From NCBI GenBank assembly GCA_947456815.1, contig CANGTL010000029.1, positions 1 to 35,889 on the forward strand: a stretch of DNA of 35,889 bases, read 5' to 3'. This DNA is from Flavobacteriaceae bacterium (GTDB lineage: Bacteria > Bacteroidota > Bacteroidia > Flavobacteriales > Flavobacteriaceae). Made by a program: the position numbers and the translations under genes. Positions 1 through 8,259 of the stretch are shown in pieces (position 1 is the stretch's first letter; every line of letters starts with the position of its first letter). The notes beneath the pieces were generated by a model, which made no database searches, had not been told where the DNA came from, and saw nothing but the letters and a program-made list of their open reading frames with translations.

Positions 1-128
1 CAATCGGACATTTTACAATGATAAGGAGTGGAGATTTTTTGTATTTTATTTAAATAAACGTAAATAATTAAAGCAAAACCCTTTTTTGATTCCTTGTTGG
101 AGGTATTTAATTTAAATTCTATTGTCAT
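1..128 (-). CDS. Site-specific tyrosine integrase, N-terminal fragment (cut by window edge)
   Basis: On the minus strand an ATG at 128 opens a frame that stays open to the window edge (42 codons). The peptide starts MTIEFKLNTSNKESKKGFAL and continues with a beta-rich stretch and a STPYHCKMSD segment. This resembles the N-terminal arm DNA-binding domain of Bacteroidetes phage or conjugative-element integrases, where a short strand pattern is followed by a '(K)xxSTGxxxxxxxW' turn. The catalytic domain would lie outside the window and cannot be checked. A TAnnTTTG -7 box lies upstream at 150-157, and a tRNA-Gly gene lies about 145 bp away with its 3' end facing this gene, the usual arrangement for an element integrated at a tRNA. 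The family call is inferred from a short peptide and its context; an unrelated small protein remains possible. Confidence 0.6.
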   Translation of the reverse strand, partial: MTIEFKLNTSNKESKKGFALIIYVYLNKIQKISTPYHCKMSD

Positions 129-183
129 AATAAGTAAAAAATAAGTAAACAAAGATATTATTTTGTACCTATTTTGTACCTAT
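129..183. repeat. Two pairs of direct repeats phased at 11 bp between integrase and tRNA
   Basis: AATAAGTAAA occurs at 129-138 and 140-149, and TTTGTACCTAT occurs at 162-172 and 173-183. All four start on the same 11-bp register, about one helical turn. They flank the -7 box of the integrase. They could be binding sites for the integrase, an excisionase or a repressor; that role is inferred from position only. Confidence 0.5.
150..157 (-). promoter_or_regulatory. -7 promoter box for the integrase
   Basis: The minus strand reads TATCTTTG, a match to the Bacteroidetes TAnnTTTG box, 21 bp upstream of the putative integrase ATG. No clear -33 TTG is seen at the usual distance; that space is taken by 11-bp direct repeats. 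Confidence 0.45.
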
Positions 184-242
184 TTTAACTGTTTTGAAGA
201 GAAAAAAAATGAGCTAAAAATGAAGATTTCATTAAAATCCAT

Positions 243-269
243 AAAAAAAGCCCTGATTATCAGGGCTTT
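243..269 (-). terminator. Rho-independent terminator of tRNA-Gly
   Basis: A 10-bp perfect stem, AAAGCCCTGA (247-256) with TCAGGGCTTT (260-269) and a 3-base loop, is followed on the minus strand by a run of T (complement of 243-249). It starts 5 bases after the tRNA CCA end. Confidence 0.85.
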
Positions 270-273
270 AATT

Positions 274-349
<76 letters not shown>

Positions 350-360
350 ATTAAGTGGTG

Positions 361-392
361 CAAATATAAATAATAACTTTATGCTTTTGCAA
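361..392 (-). promoter_or_regulatory. Promoter of tRNA-Gly
   Basis: On the minus strand TTG (390-392), a 21-base spacer and TATATTTG (361-368) match the Bacteroidetes -33/-7 promoter. The -7 box lies 12 bp before the mature tRNA 5' end. Confidence 0.7.
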
Positions 393-495
393 GTTTTTTT
401 TAATAAAATTCTCTTTTTATTTGTCATTCCGTTGTTTTGAATTCGCAACGTTTTTAAAATTAAATTGTTACCGAACCTAAGATCCAATTAAGTTG

Positions 496-945
496 ATGAT
501 TCAAATCAGAAAAATTACTGCCGCTGAAACTTATCCACTTCGTCACGCCATTCTCCGTCAAAACGAGCCTATTGAAAAGTGTGTATATCCATTCGACAAT
601 GACGATTCTACCTTGCATTTCGGACTGTTCGAGGATACATCGCTGATTGGGGTTATTTCAGTTTTCAAAACAAAAAAAGACCTTTTTGCCGACGATAAAC
701 AATTTCAAATTCGAGGTATGGCTGTCGTAGAAAACCAACAAAAAAAAGGCTATGGCGCTGCGCTAGTTCAACATGCAATTTCGTATCTCCAAAAAGAAAA
801 AAACTTTCTAATTTGGTTTAATGCGCGAATTATTGCGTTAGGGTTTTATGAAAAGCTAGGTTTTGGAAAAATCGGAGATGAGTTTGAAATAGTCCCCATC
901 GGCATGCATTATGTTATGTGTAAAAGATTTTCGAATTATTCCTAA
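496..945 (+). CDS. GNAT family N-acetyltransferase
   Basis: A 149-residue protein with the GNAT fold. The acetyl-CoA binding motif A is visible around residues 74-92 (IRGMAVVENQQKKGYGAALV, with the Q-K-K-G-Y-G-A turn), and a motif B region, ARIIALGFYEKLGFGKIGDE, comes near residues 109-128. It is expected to move an acetyl group from acetyl-CoA to an amine; the substrate cannot be read from sequence. I chose the ATG at 496 over an in-frame TTG one codon earlier. The gene is monocistronic and its TAA abuts the stop codon of the convergent next gene with no base between. Confidence 0.9.
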   Translation: MIQIRKITAAETYPLRHAILRQNEPIEKCVYPFDNDDSTLHFGLFEDTSLIGVISVFKTKKDLFADDKQFQIRGMAVVENQQKKGYGAALVQHAISYLQKEKNFLIWFNARIIALGFYEKLGFGKIGDEFEIVPIGMHYVMCKRFSNYS

Positions 946-1653
946 TTACAAAACAACTTTGTTGTCGCCAGTGTACGTTCGTGAAGGGTGATAAACAAAC
1001 AAACACGATTTACCTTTTATCATCTCTATGATTTGAGGTGTCAATTCCGCCGGTATCGCTGGACAACCTTGACTTCTGCCCAATCGCTTATTACTTCTAA
1101 TAAATTCAGCCGAAACGTAATCTGCTGCGTGCATCACAATACCTCTTTCACGTGCTTTGTCATTTACTCCTTTTTCTAGTCCATCTAATCTAAGTGAAAG
1201 ACCGTGTTTTCCGTTATAAATTTCAGCGGTGCTATAAAACCCTAAACTACTTTTGAAGGAAGAATTTTCATTAGAAAAAGAACTTGCAAACTCCTCTCCA
1301 GTGTTCTTACCATGCGAAACATAAGTATTCATTAAAACCTGGTGTGCCACCATATCGATCACCCAAAGTCTTTTGGTGTTCGACGACAAACTAAAATCGA
1401 CAATGGTCAAAATCTCCTTTTTAACCAAACCCTTTTCTTTCAAATGATAAAAACCAATGATTGCTTCAGTAAAAGAGTTTAATGTGGGAAGCGAAAATTG
1501 ATTTTCCTTCAACTCCCGGTATAACGAAACTGCCTCTAATTCTGTTGAAGAACCAGACGCAACAGTGATTTTAGAAGAAAGTGTATTGCTTTTATTTATG
1601 GTTGTAAACGAAAATAAAAAAAATAAAACGACGGGCAAAAATCTGTATTTCAT
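946..1653 (-). CDS. Murein L,D-transpeptidase catalytic domain family protein (YkuD_2 type)
   Basis: A 235-residue exported protein with an N-terminal hydrophobic signal at residues 1-18. The C-terminal half carries the hallmark of the L,D-transpeptidase-like YkuD_2 family: His175 in GIVMHAADY and Cys197 in GRSQGCPAI, the likely catalytic pair. Family members are thought to cross-link or anchor peptidoglycan in the periplasm, though activity is rarely shown for this branch. A well-spaced promoter lies at 1690-1720. Length is normal for Flavobacteriaceae homologues. The gene converges with the GNAT gene with no spacer, so neither has room for its own terminator. Confidence 0.88.
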   Translation of the reverse strand: MKYRFLPVVLFFLFSFTTINKSNTLSSKITVASGSSTELEAVSLYRELKENQFSLPTLNSFTEAIIGFYHLKEKGLVKKEILTIVDFSLSSNTKRLWVIDMVAHQVLMNTYVSHGKNTGEEFASSFSNENSSFKSSLGFYSTAEIYNGKHGLSLRLDGLEKGVNDKARERGIVMHAADYVSAEFIRSNKRLGRSQGCPAIPAELTPQIIEMIKGKSCLFVYHPSRTYTGDNKVVL

Positions 1654-1689
1654 TGTTCTTGTTTAAGTTAATGTATAGACTCGGGGCGA

Positions 1690-1720
1690 CAAATATAAAT
1701 AAGCGAAATCGCTACACCAA
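1690..1720 (-). promoter_or_regulatory. Promoter of the L,D-transpeptidase gene
   Basis: The minus strand carries TTG (1718-1720), a 20-base spacer and TATATTTG (1690-1697), a full match to the Bacteroidetes promoter, 36 bp before the ATG. Confidence 0.7.
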
Positions 1721-1858
1721 CTTTTTAATCATAAAAATGCGTTAAAAAGCACAAAAAATCGACGAAATGCACTTTTTGTTGCCTTTTGGGTTCAAAATTC
1801 GCTCTCGATTTATGTCGATTTAAGCTAACGAACAAAATTGCAAAATATTATCAAGTAG

Positions 1859-1888
1859 TTGTGTTAATCAATATAATAGTTATTTTTG
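1859..1888 (+). promoter_or_regulatory. Promoter of the DUF5916 gene
   Basis: TTG (1859-1861), a 19-base spacer and TATTTTTG (1881-1888) match the Bacteroidetes consensus exactly. The ATG follows 22 bp after the -7 box. The remaining divergent spacer (1721-1858) holds nothing else I recognise. Confidence 0.75.
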
Positions 1889-1910
1889 TGGGACAAACCT
1901 ACCGCCTTGT

Positions 1911-4319
1911 ATGAGCAAATTTTCTTACTTTTTACTTTCTCTTACGCTCCTTTTTCAGGCAAACGCTCATAGTCAAAAAAAGGTGTTAAACGCGGTAGCC
2001 TCAGGAAACATAACCATCGACGGAAAATTTGACGAACCAATTTGGGAATTCGCTCCTATCGCAAAAGACTTTGTCATGTTCTTCCCCGACAATGGTAAAC
2101 CAATCGATGAAAAAAAGAAAACCGAAGTTCAAATCGCCTACAACGATGACGCAATCTACGTTGCCGCAAAATTGTATGATGACGAACCTTCCAAGATATT
2201 GAGAGAAATTAGGCTAAGAGATAATTTTGGAACCGCAGATCATTTTGGCATTTTCATCAACGGATTCAATGACAGTCAGCAAGATTTTCGATTTTTTGTC
2301 AGTGCGGCTGGAGTACAAATTGACTGTATTTTTACTAATAAAGACGGAGAAGATTTTACTTGGGATGCGATTTGGGACAGCAAAGTTGTACCAACTGATT
2401 ATGGCTGGGCAGCAGAAATAAAAATTCCTTATGCGGCTTTGCGCTTCTCTAAAGCAGAAAAACAAACATGGGGTGTCAATTTTTATCGAGAAATCCGCAG
2501 AGACCGACAATCGTACACTTGGAATTTTATCGATACCAAAATCAATAACGAAAGCGCACAATCTGGAATTCTAGAAGGAATTGATAATATAAAAACCCCA
2601 ACCCGATTATTCCTCATTCCCTATTCGTCTTTCTACTTGAATAGTAATAGAGCACAAAAAACCCGCGGTGAATTTAAGGGCGGATTGGATATCAAATATG
2701 GCATCACCGACGCTTTTACTTTAGATGCTATCTTAGTCCCCGATTTTGGACAAACAAAATTTGATAATGTCGAATTGTATTTAGGGCCGTTCGAACAACA
2801 ATTTAATGAGAATCGTCCCTTTTTTACCGAAGGAACTGACTTGTTCAACATCGGAAATTTAGTGTATTCAAGAAGAATTGGAGAAGTAAACAAAATAGCA
2901 ACTGCTACTAATGAGTCTGTCGAAGAATATCCGAACTCCATCCAATTAATCAATGCCTTAAAAATATCAGGACGTACTAAATCAGGCCTTGGAATCGGAG
3001 TATTAAATGCCATCACCGAAAACACAACCGTTCAAGTTAAGAATTCTGACACCAACATTTCACGACTCGAAACACTGCAGCCACTTGCCAACTATAATGT
3101 TATGGTTTTAGACCAGCGTTTTCGTAAAAACTCTAGTGTGTCTTTAATCAACACCAACGTTTCACGAAATGGTTCCTATCGCGATGCGAATGTGACCGCC
3201 GGAGTGTTCGATCTCAACACCAAGCAAAACACTTTCAACCTCAAAGGCGATTTCAAGTACAGTTACATCAATGAGAATTTCTTGCTCGAAGATCGAAAAG
3301 GATTCAACACCTCATTGCTATTTGCAGAAACAAGTGGCAAATATCGTTATAATCTAAGAGGTCAATATATTTCCAAAGATTTTGACATCAATGATTTGGG
3401 AATCAATTTCAGAACCCATTACCATGCGGTCAACGCAGAAGCTAGTTACAGAATCATCAATCCGACGAACCGATTTAATTCTCTGAGCTTTTTTGTAAAT
3501 ACCGACTCTGAATTCGAAAACAAAACCGGCAGAGTGCAAACTTTCAATACCAATCTTAGCTTGAATCTGACGGATAAATTGAATGACTACTATGGCGCTG
3601 GAACCAGATTCAGACCGCTAAAAGTATATGATTTCTATGAAGCGCTTTCCCCCAACGACACTGAATTTCTAACGATTCCCGAAAATACCGATTTTTGGTT
3701 CTACTTTTCTTCCAATTACAATCGAAAATTCGCACTTGATATCAATCCAACACTGTCCTTATTCAACGAAACCAGAAGAGTCAAATATGGGATTTTTGTT
3801 AGTCCTCGTTACCGTTTCAACGACCGATTTTCATTAATTTACTCATTCGACTTTTACCGCCTAAACAACAACATCGGAAATACATTTGAAAAAGAAGGCG
3901 CTAATTATGTTTTTGCTCGCCGCGATATCATCACCTACACCAATAAACTAGAAGGTAAATATTCGGTAAACAATGTTATGAATTTCAATCTTTCTGCACG
4001 TCATTACTGGTCGTACGTAACAAATCGCGAATTCCTAAACCTGCAAAATGACGGTAGTGTCGCAACAAATACCACATTTACGGACAACTTAAATCAAAAC
4101 CTCAACGTTTGGAATTTCGACCTTTCCTATAATTGGTGGTTTGCGCCTGGAAGTCAAGTTACCGTGTTATATCGAAACAATAGTTCATTATTCGAAAGAC
4201 AATTCAGACGCAACATCGAAAGAAATTTTCTAAATGCCGTCGACAACGAAAACCTCAATCACATTTTCTCCATCAGCCTGCGGTATTTTATCGATTACAA
4301 TACCTTGAAAAAGAAGTAA
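1911..4319 (+). CDS. DUF5916 domain-containing outer-membrane protein with N-terminal CBM9-like domain
   Basis: An 802-residue protein with a signal peptide (residues 1-21). It is followed by a carbohydrate-binding family 9-like domain of about 190 residues: the ITIDGKFDEPIWEFAPIAKD opening, then the FVSAAG, DAIWDSKV and GWAAEIKIPYAALRF segments typical of this fold. The remaining 580 or so residues are rich in alternating aromatic strands and end as a beta-barrel, the DUF5916 region. The family is common in Bacteroidetes and its function is not established; the domain pair suggests surface glycan binding or an outer-membrane channel. The gene is monocistronic with its own promoter. Length and start are typical. 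Confidence 0.88.
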   Translation: MSKFSYFLLSLTLLFQANAHSQKKVLNAVASGNITIDGKFDEPIWEFAPIAKDFVMFFPDNGKPIDEKKKTEVQIAYNDDAIYVAAKLYDDEPSKILREIRLRDNFGTADHFGIFINGFNDSQQDFRFFVSAAGVQIDCIFTNKDGEDFTWDAIWDSKVVPTDYGWAAEIKIPYAALRFSKAEKQTWGVNFYREIRRDRQSYTWNFIDTKINNESAQSGILEGIDNIKTPTRLFLIPYSSFYLNSNRAQKTRGEFKGGLDIKYGITDAFTLDAILVPDFGQTKFDNVELYLGPFEQQFNENRPFFTEGTDLFNIGNLVYSRRIGEVNKIATATNESVEEYPNSIQLINALKISGRTKSGLGIGVLNAITENTTVQVKNSDTNISRLETLQPLANYNVMVLDQRFRKNSSVSLINTNVSRNGSYRDANVTAGVFDLNTKQNTFNLKGDFKYSYINENFLLEDRKGFNTSLLFAETSGKYRYNLRGQYISKDFDINDLGINFRTHYHAVNAEASYRIINPTNRFNSLSFFVNTDSEFENKTGRVQTFNTNLSLNLTDKLNDYYGAGTRFRPLKVYDFYEALSPNDTEFLTIPENTDFWFYFSSNYNRKFALDINPTLSLFNETRRVKYGIFVSPRYRFNDRFSLIYSFDFYRLNNNIGNTFEKEGANYVFARRDIITYTNKLEGKYSVNNVMNFNLSARHYWSYVTNREFLNLQNDGSVATNTTFTDNLNQNLNVWNFDLSYNWWFAPGSQVTVLYRNNSSLFERQFRRNIERNFLNAVDNENLNHIFSISLRYFIDYNTLKKK

Positions 4320-4362
4320 TATTGTTTATTTTTGTAGCTTATTGCTCCGCCTATTCGCCCTT

Positions 4363-4475
4363 TCAGGAGCTCGGGTCCTGCTGTGCGCTATATCTTTTGC
4401 GCCACCCGAGCGGAGCGAACTGACGAAGTAAACAACGGCACAAAAGGATGCCGCTTCCATCAGGGCTAGGGCAAT
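4363..4475 (+). repeat. Dispersed intergenic repeat, family A, copy 1
   Basis: A repeat of about 113 bp in the spacer before gpmI. It has GGAGCT and TCCTGCT near the left end, the arm GCGCTATATCTTTTG, a GC-rich middle with CCCGAGCGGAGCG, and a right arm ACAAAAGGATGCCGCTTCCA followed by TCAGGGCTAGGGCA. The same right end recurs inverted at 30816-30851. It is diverged in the middle from the other copies. Its function is unknown; it is probably non-coding. Confidence 0.7.
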
Positions 4476-4498
4476 CCAATCAAAACAACACCAAAAAA

Positions 4499-4527
4499 AG
4501 CTTTGCGCCGCTGCGACTTTGCGAACA
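4499..4527 (+). repeat. Short CTTTGCG-type repeat in the gpmI leader
   Basis: Three imperfect 8-9 base units (CTTTGCGCC, GCTGCGA, CTTTGCGAA) lie just before the gpmI start codon. Arrays of this kind are familiar from spacers of Flavobacteriaceae genomes (my recollection, not searched). It is non-coding and any role is unknown. Confidence 0.45.
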
Positions 4528-4537
4528 AAATAAAAAT

Positions 4538-6055
4538 ATGAACAAAAAAGTAATTCTCATGATTCTAGACGGTTGGGGGAAATCACCCGACCCAAAAGTA
4601 TCTGCAATCGACAACGCGAATGTTCCGTTTATCAATTCGCTTTATGAAAAATATCCTTCTGCACAATTGCGCACCGACGGACTCAATGTAGGTTTACCCG
4701 AAGGTCAAATGGGAAATTCCGAAGTGGGACACATGAATCTCGGAGCCGGACGTATTGTTTATCAAGATTTAGCCAAAATCAATTTAGCTGTTGAACATAA
4801 AACGCTGAGTAAAGAACCTGTCCTCGTCGATGCTTTTCAATATGCGAAAGACTACAATGTCAATGTGCACTTTCTAGGTTTAGTATCTGATGGTGGCGTA
4901 CATTCGCATACATCTCACCTACGTGGACTTATCGATGCGACACAAGACTTCGGTTTGCAAAAAGTTTTTATTCACGCTTTTACAGATGGTCGAGATGTAG
5001 ATCCTAAATCCGGAAAATCCTACATTCAAAATTTAGAGAATTATATTGCCAATACTTCTGTCAAATTAGCGTCGGTCATCGGGCGGTATTACGCCATGGA
5101 CCGAGACAAACGTTGGGAAAGAGTAAAACTTGCCTATGATTTATTAGTACATGGATACGGCAAGAAATCTCAAAACGCCGTCCAATCCATCACCGAAAAC
5201 TACGAAAAGAACATCACCGACGAATTTATCAATCCTATTGTTCTAGTTGATTCTAAAGATTTGCCATTGGCAACCATACGAGAAAATGATGTGGTGATTT
5301 TCTTTAATTTCAGAACAGACCGAGGAAGAGAATTGACTGAAGCGCTTTCTCAAAAGGACTTTCATGAACACAACATGCATAAACTCGATCTTTATTACGT
5401 AACGCTGACCAATTACGATGAAAGTTATCACAACGTCAAAGTGGTATACAACAAAGACAATATCACAGAAACTTTAGGGGAAGTATTAGAAAAAAACCAC
5501 AAAAAACAAATCCGAATTGCGGAAACAGAGAAATATCCGCACGTGACATTTTTCTTCTCCGGCGGAAGAGAATTGCCGTTTGCAGGTGAAAGTCGAATCT
5601 TAAAAAACTCGCCGAAAGTCGCAACCTACGATTTGCAACCAGAAATGAGCGCCTTTGAACTCGCCGATGCTTTGGTACCTGAACTCGAAAAAGGTGAAGT
5701 TGATTTTGTGTGTCTTAATTTTGCGAATGGCGATATGGTAGGACATACAGGCGTGATGAGTGCCGCCATCAAAGCGTGCGAAGCGGTCGATCAATGTGTC
5801 GAGAAAGTAATCACTGCCGCTTTAAAAAACAATTACACGACTTTAGTCATAGCCGATCACGGTAATTGTGAAACGATGATTAATCCCGATGGATCACCAA
5901 ATACAGCACACACGACCAATCCAGTTCCGATTATTTTGGTAGATCCCGAATTGAAAACCATTCATGACGGCGTTTTAGGTGACTTGGCTCCCACTATTTT
6001 AGATTTAATGGGAATTGAGAAACCAGCTGTCATGACACAGCATTCGTTATTATAA
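4538..6055 (+). CDS. gpmI: 2,3-bisphosphoglycerate-independent phosphoglycerate mutase
   Basis: A 505-residue cytoplasmic enzyme that interconverts 3- and 2-phosphoglycerate in glycolysis and gluconeogenesis using two Mn ions. The alkaline-phosphatase-like metal site is seen at LMILDGWG (residues 7-14) and the catalytic Ser61 in GNSEVGHMNLGAGR. The phosphatase-domain end is at ADHGNCE and the NTAHTTNPVP segment near the C-terminus. I place the start at the ATG at 4538 because the product then has the family's usual length and opens with MNKKVILMILDGWG. The frame runs open 30 codons further upstream, but that part translates repeat sequence. It is followed by a 62-bp hairpin repeat and a terminator. 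Confidence 0.96.
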   Translation: MNKKVILMILDGWGKSPDPKVSAIDNANVPFINSLYEKYPSAQLRTDGLNVGLPEGQMGNSEVGHMNLGAGRIVYQDLAKINLAVEHKTLSKEPVLVDAFQYAKDYNVNVHFLGLVSDGGVHSHTSHLRGLIDATQDFGLQKVFIHAFTDGRDVDPKSGKSYIQNLENYIANTSVKLASVIGRYYAMDRDKRWERVKLAYDLLVHGYGKKSQNAVQSITENYEKNITDEFINPIVLVDSKDLPLATIRENDVVIFFNFRTDRGRELTEALSQKDFHEHNMHKLDLYYVTLTNYDESYHNVKVVYNKDNITETLGEVLEKNHKKQIRIAETEKYPHVTFFFSGGRELPFAGESRILKNSPKVATYDLQPEMSAFELADALVPELEKGEVDFVCLNFANGDMVGHTGVMSAAIKACEAVDQCVEKVITAALKNNYTTLVIADHGNCETMINPDGSPNTAHTTNPVPIILVDPELKTIHDGVLGDLAPTILDLMGIEKPAVMTQHSLL

Positions 6056-6061
6056 TAAAAC

Positions 6062-6123
6062 TAACACAGATTTCTCGGATTTACACGGAAATGGTCTGTG
6101 AAAATTCGTGAAATCTGTGTTTA
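6062..6123. repeat. Family B inverted-repeat element, empty (62-bp) form
   Basis: The element starts TAACACAGATTT and ends AAATCTGTGTTTA. The outer 11 bp of each arm (AACACAGATTT / AAATCTGTGTT) pair perfectly, and the imperfect pairing continues inward for about 28 bp, leaving a loop of a few bases. It sits 6 bp after the gpmI stop codon. Exactly the same ends bound the 478-bp GxxExxY unit at 13562-14039, so this looks like a gene-less relative, MITE-like in form. As RNA it could also act as a 3' stem-loop. Confidence 0.75.
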
Positions 6124-6130
6124 CTAGAAA

Positions 6131-6155
6131 AACTTCTATTAGAAGTCTTTTTCTT
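6131..6155. terminator. Bidirectional terminator between gpmI and the CoA-transferase gene
   Basis: A short stem, ACTTCT (6132-6137) with AGAAGT (6141-6146), is followed on the plus strand by CTTTTTCTTTT and preceded by A residues that give a short T run on the minus strand. It lies between two convergent genes. Confidence 0.5.
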
Positions 6156-7430
6156 TTACATCTTGTTCAATAAATCATAGTATTCTCTCTCGATGCTTTC
6201 TTGATGATTCGGATGTGCAATTCTGACAAGTTCAGTAGCACGTTGTCGCAAGGTTTTACCATACAAATCTGCAATCCCATTTTCGGTAATCACATAGTGA
6301 ATGTGTCCTCTGGTAGTTACAACCCCTGCACCTTGTTTTAGAAATGGCACAATCCTACTTTCGCCTCTTTTGGTGGTAGACGGCAATGCAATTATCGCCT
6401 TTCCACCTGGACTCAGCGAAGCACCTCGAATAAAATCCATTTGACCTCCAACTCCAGAATACATTTGCGGACCAATAGAATCCGCACAGACTTGCCCAGT
6501 CAAATCTACCTCGATAGCGGAATTAATCGCAATCATCTTTGGGTTTTTTCGAATGCGCGCCGTATCATTGACCATGGATGACTCTTTCATTTCAATAAAC
6601 GGATTGTCATTCACATAATCGTACAACCGTTTCGAGCCGATAAGAAATGTCGCCAAAACACGACCCCGAAGTGTACCTTTATAATTGCAATTGATGACGT
6701 CATTTTCAATCAAATCGATGACACCATCCGAAAACATCTCGGTGTGCAAGCCCAAATCTTTGTGATTTTTCAACTTGCTCAATGCAGCATTCGGGATGGA
6801 ACCAATACCCATTTGCAATGTGCTCTTGTTTTCAATCAATGACGCAATATAGCCACCGATTTTCTCTTCTTCTGATGAAAAGGGAACAACGTCGTGGGAA
6901 TAAATGGGAACATCAACTTCCACTAAATAATCTATTTCAGAAACATGTAAAATACCGTCGCCAAAAGTTCGAGGCATCTGAGGATTTACCTGAGCAATCA
7001 CGACTTTAGCGTTCTCGATCGCTGCAACAGTGGCCTCAACAGAAACACCAAGCGAGCAATATCCGTGAATATCCGGTGGAGAAACATGAATGAAAGCAAC
7101 ATCTATCGGCAAAACATTTTTGCGAAATAAATGGGGCAATTCGCTCAAAAAAACGGGTGTGTAAGACCCATTTCCTGCCTTAAGCGTGTGTCGAACATTG
7201 GCACCAATAAAAAACGAATTGACATGAAAACTTTCAGACAATTCAGGATTTGCGTAACGTGCTTCTCCTTCTATGTGCAAATGACAAACCTCAACGTTTC
7301 GTAATTCTGACGCTCTTTCGGTTAATGCATTTGCTAAAATGGTGGGCGCAGCCGCCGCTGCTTGAAGATAAACTCTATCTCCAGATTTTACAACTTTTAC
7401 AGCTTCATTCGCTGTGACATACTTACTCAT
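6156..7430 (-). CDS. Acetyl-CoA hydrolase/transferase family protein (CoA-transferase)
   Basis: A 424-residue cytoplasmic enzyme of the acetyl-CoA hydrolase/transferase family (4-hydroxybutyrate CoA-transferase / succinyl-CoA:acetate CoA-transferase type). It moves CoA between acyl groups through a glutamyl-CoA thioester. The likely catalytic Glu231 is in LHTEMFSDG, and the CoA-binding glycine-rich segment GIGSIPNA lies at 208-215. The C-terminal domain shows GVGGQMDFIRGA and ends with a GxADLYGKTLRQRA segment. The length is typical. The acyl substrate cannot be fixed from sequence. A -7 box is present at 7461-7468. Nothing in the neighbourhood points to a dedicated fermentation pathway. Confidence 0.92.
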   Translation of the reverse strand: MSKYVTANEAVKVVKSGDRVYLQAAAAAPTILANALTERASELRNVEVCHLHIEGEARYANPELSESFHVNSFFIGANVRHTLKAGNGSYTPVFLSELPHLFRKNVLPIDVAFIHVSPPDIHGYCSLGVSVEATVAAIENAKVVIAQVNPQMPRTFGDGILHVSEIDYLVEVDVPIYSHDVVPFSSEEEKIGGYIASLIENKSTLQMGIGSIPNAALSKLKNHKDLGLHTEMFSDGVIDLIENDVINCNYKGTLRGRVLATFLIGSKRLYDYVNDNPFIEMKESSMVNDTARIRKNPKMIAINSAIEVDLTGQVCADSIGPQMYSGVGGQMDFIRGASLSPGGKAIIALPSTTKRGESRIVPFLKQGAGVVTTRGHIHYVITENGIADLYGKTLRQRATELVRIAHPNHQESIEREYYDLLNKM

Positions 7431-7460
7431 ACCTTAAAAATTTTAACCAAATTTAAGGCG

Positions 7461-7468
7461 CAAATCTA
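7461..7468 (-). promoter_or_regulatory. -7 box of the CoA-transferase gene
   Basis: The minus strand reads TAGATTTG, 30 bp upstream of the ATG. There is no well-spaced -33 TTG. Confidence 0.45.
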
Positions 7469-7554
7469 TTGTAAAACATGACAATTCTCATTTTGTTGCC
7501 ATTTAAAAAAATAATAAATAAAAGTTAAAATTTCATTTTTAATAGTAATGCTTT

Positions 7555-7562
7555 TATATTTG
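7555..7562 (+). promoter_or_regulatory. -7 box of the TetR-ABC-HlyD-TolC operon
   Basis: TATATTTG matches TAnnTTTG 18 bp before the ATG at 7581. Transcription would begin near 7568, inside the longest possible reading frame (from 7548), so this box decides in favour of the 7581 start. Confidence 0.55.
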
Positions 7563-7580
7563 CATAAAATTTTATTAGTC

Positions 7581-8255
7581 ATGGAAGTTTTACTAAGTAA
7601 TTTTAAAATTCAAGTTAATCCGAAAATCTATGTCAAAGACCCTGAAACCTCGGCTTTAGGAAAGAAGATTATCGAGCATAGCATTGTTATGATTGAAGAA
7701 ATTGGTTTTGAGAATTTTACTTTCAAAAAACTTGGAGATCGAATCGGTTCGAACGAAAGCTCTATTTATCGTTATTTCGAAAACAAACACAAACTGATGT
7801 TATATTTGTCTTCGTGGTACTGGAGTTGGATGGAGTATCGATTGGTATTCAGCACTTCAAATATTGTAAATGTCGAGGATAAACTGAAAAGAGCCATCAC
7901 CATAATTACAGAAAAAATTGAAGATGATCAGGAGACGGCGCATATCAATGAAGCTACTTTAAACAAAATTATCATTACTGAATTTACCAAAAATCTTCAA
8001 ACCAAAGAAGTGGATGAAGAAAACAAAGAAGGCTTTTTCCTAATTTACAAGCGAATTATCAATCGAATTGTCACCTATATCACCGAAGTGAATCCAGAAT
8101 ATCCGTTTGCTAGAAGCCTTGCTTCGACCATAGTTGAAGGCAGCTTACACCAACATTTTCTGAAACAACACATCGACACCATTACCGATTGCTGTGAAAC
8201 TATTTCTCCTTCGGATTTTTATATTAATTTAGTACAAAACGTTCTAAGAAAATAA
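7581..8255 (+). CDS. TetR/AcrR family transcriptional regulator
   Basis: A 224-residue DNA-binding protein. The N-terminal helix-turn-helix is clear at about residues 45-72 (FTFKKLGDRIGSNESSIYRY then FENKHKL), preceded by the usual first helix. The long C-terminal helical domain has the size of a ligand-binding TetR domain but no recognisable ligand signature. An in-frame ATG at 7548 exists, but the -7 box lies between the two, so 7581 is the likely start. It is the first gene of a four-gene unit (4-nt gap to the ABC gene), which suggests that it controls its own exporter operon in response to an exported compound. No palindromic operator stands out. Confidence 0.88.
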   Translation: MEVLLSNFKIQVNPKIYVKDPETSALGKKIIEHSIVMIEEIGFENFTFKKLGDRIGSNESSIYRYFENKHKLMLYLSSWYWSWMEYRLVFSTSNIVNVEDKLKRAITIITEKIEDDQETAHINEATLNKIIITEFTKNLQTKEVDEENKEGFFLIYKRIINRIVTYITEVNPEYPFARSLASTIVEGSLHQHFLKQHIDTITDCCETISPSDFYINLVQNVLRK

Positions 8256-8259
8256 ACTT

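Noticed and set aside
4448..4537. 30-residue N-terminal extension of gpmI
   Set aside because: It translates the family A and CTTTGCG repeats; the conserved enzyme begins at 4538.
6062..6123. Plain gpmI terminator
   Set aside because: The hairpin has no T tract after it, a separate terminator follows at 6131-6155, and its ends match the GxxExxY unit; called a repeat instead.
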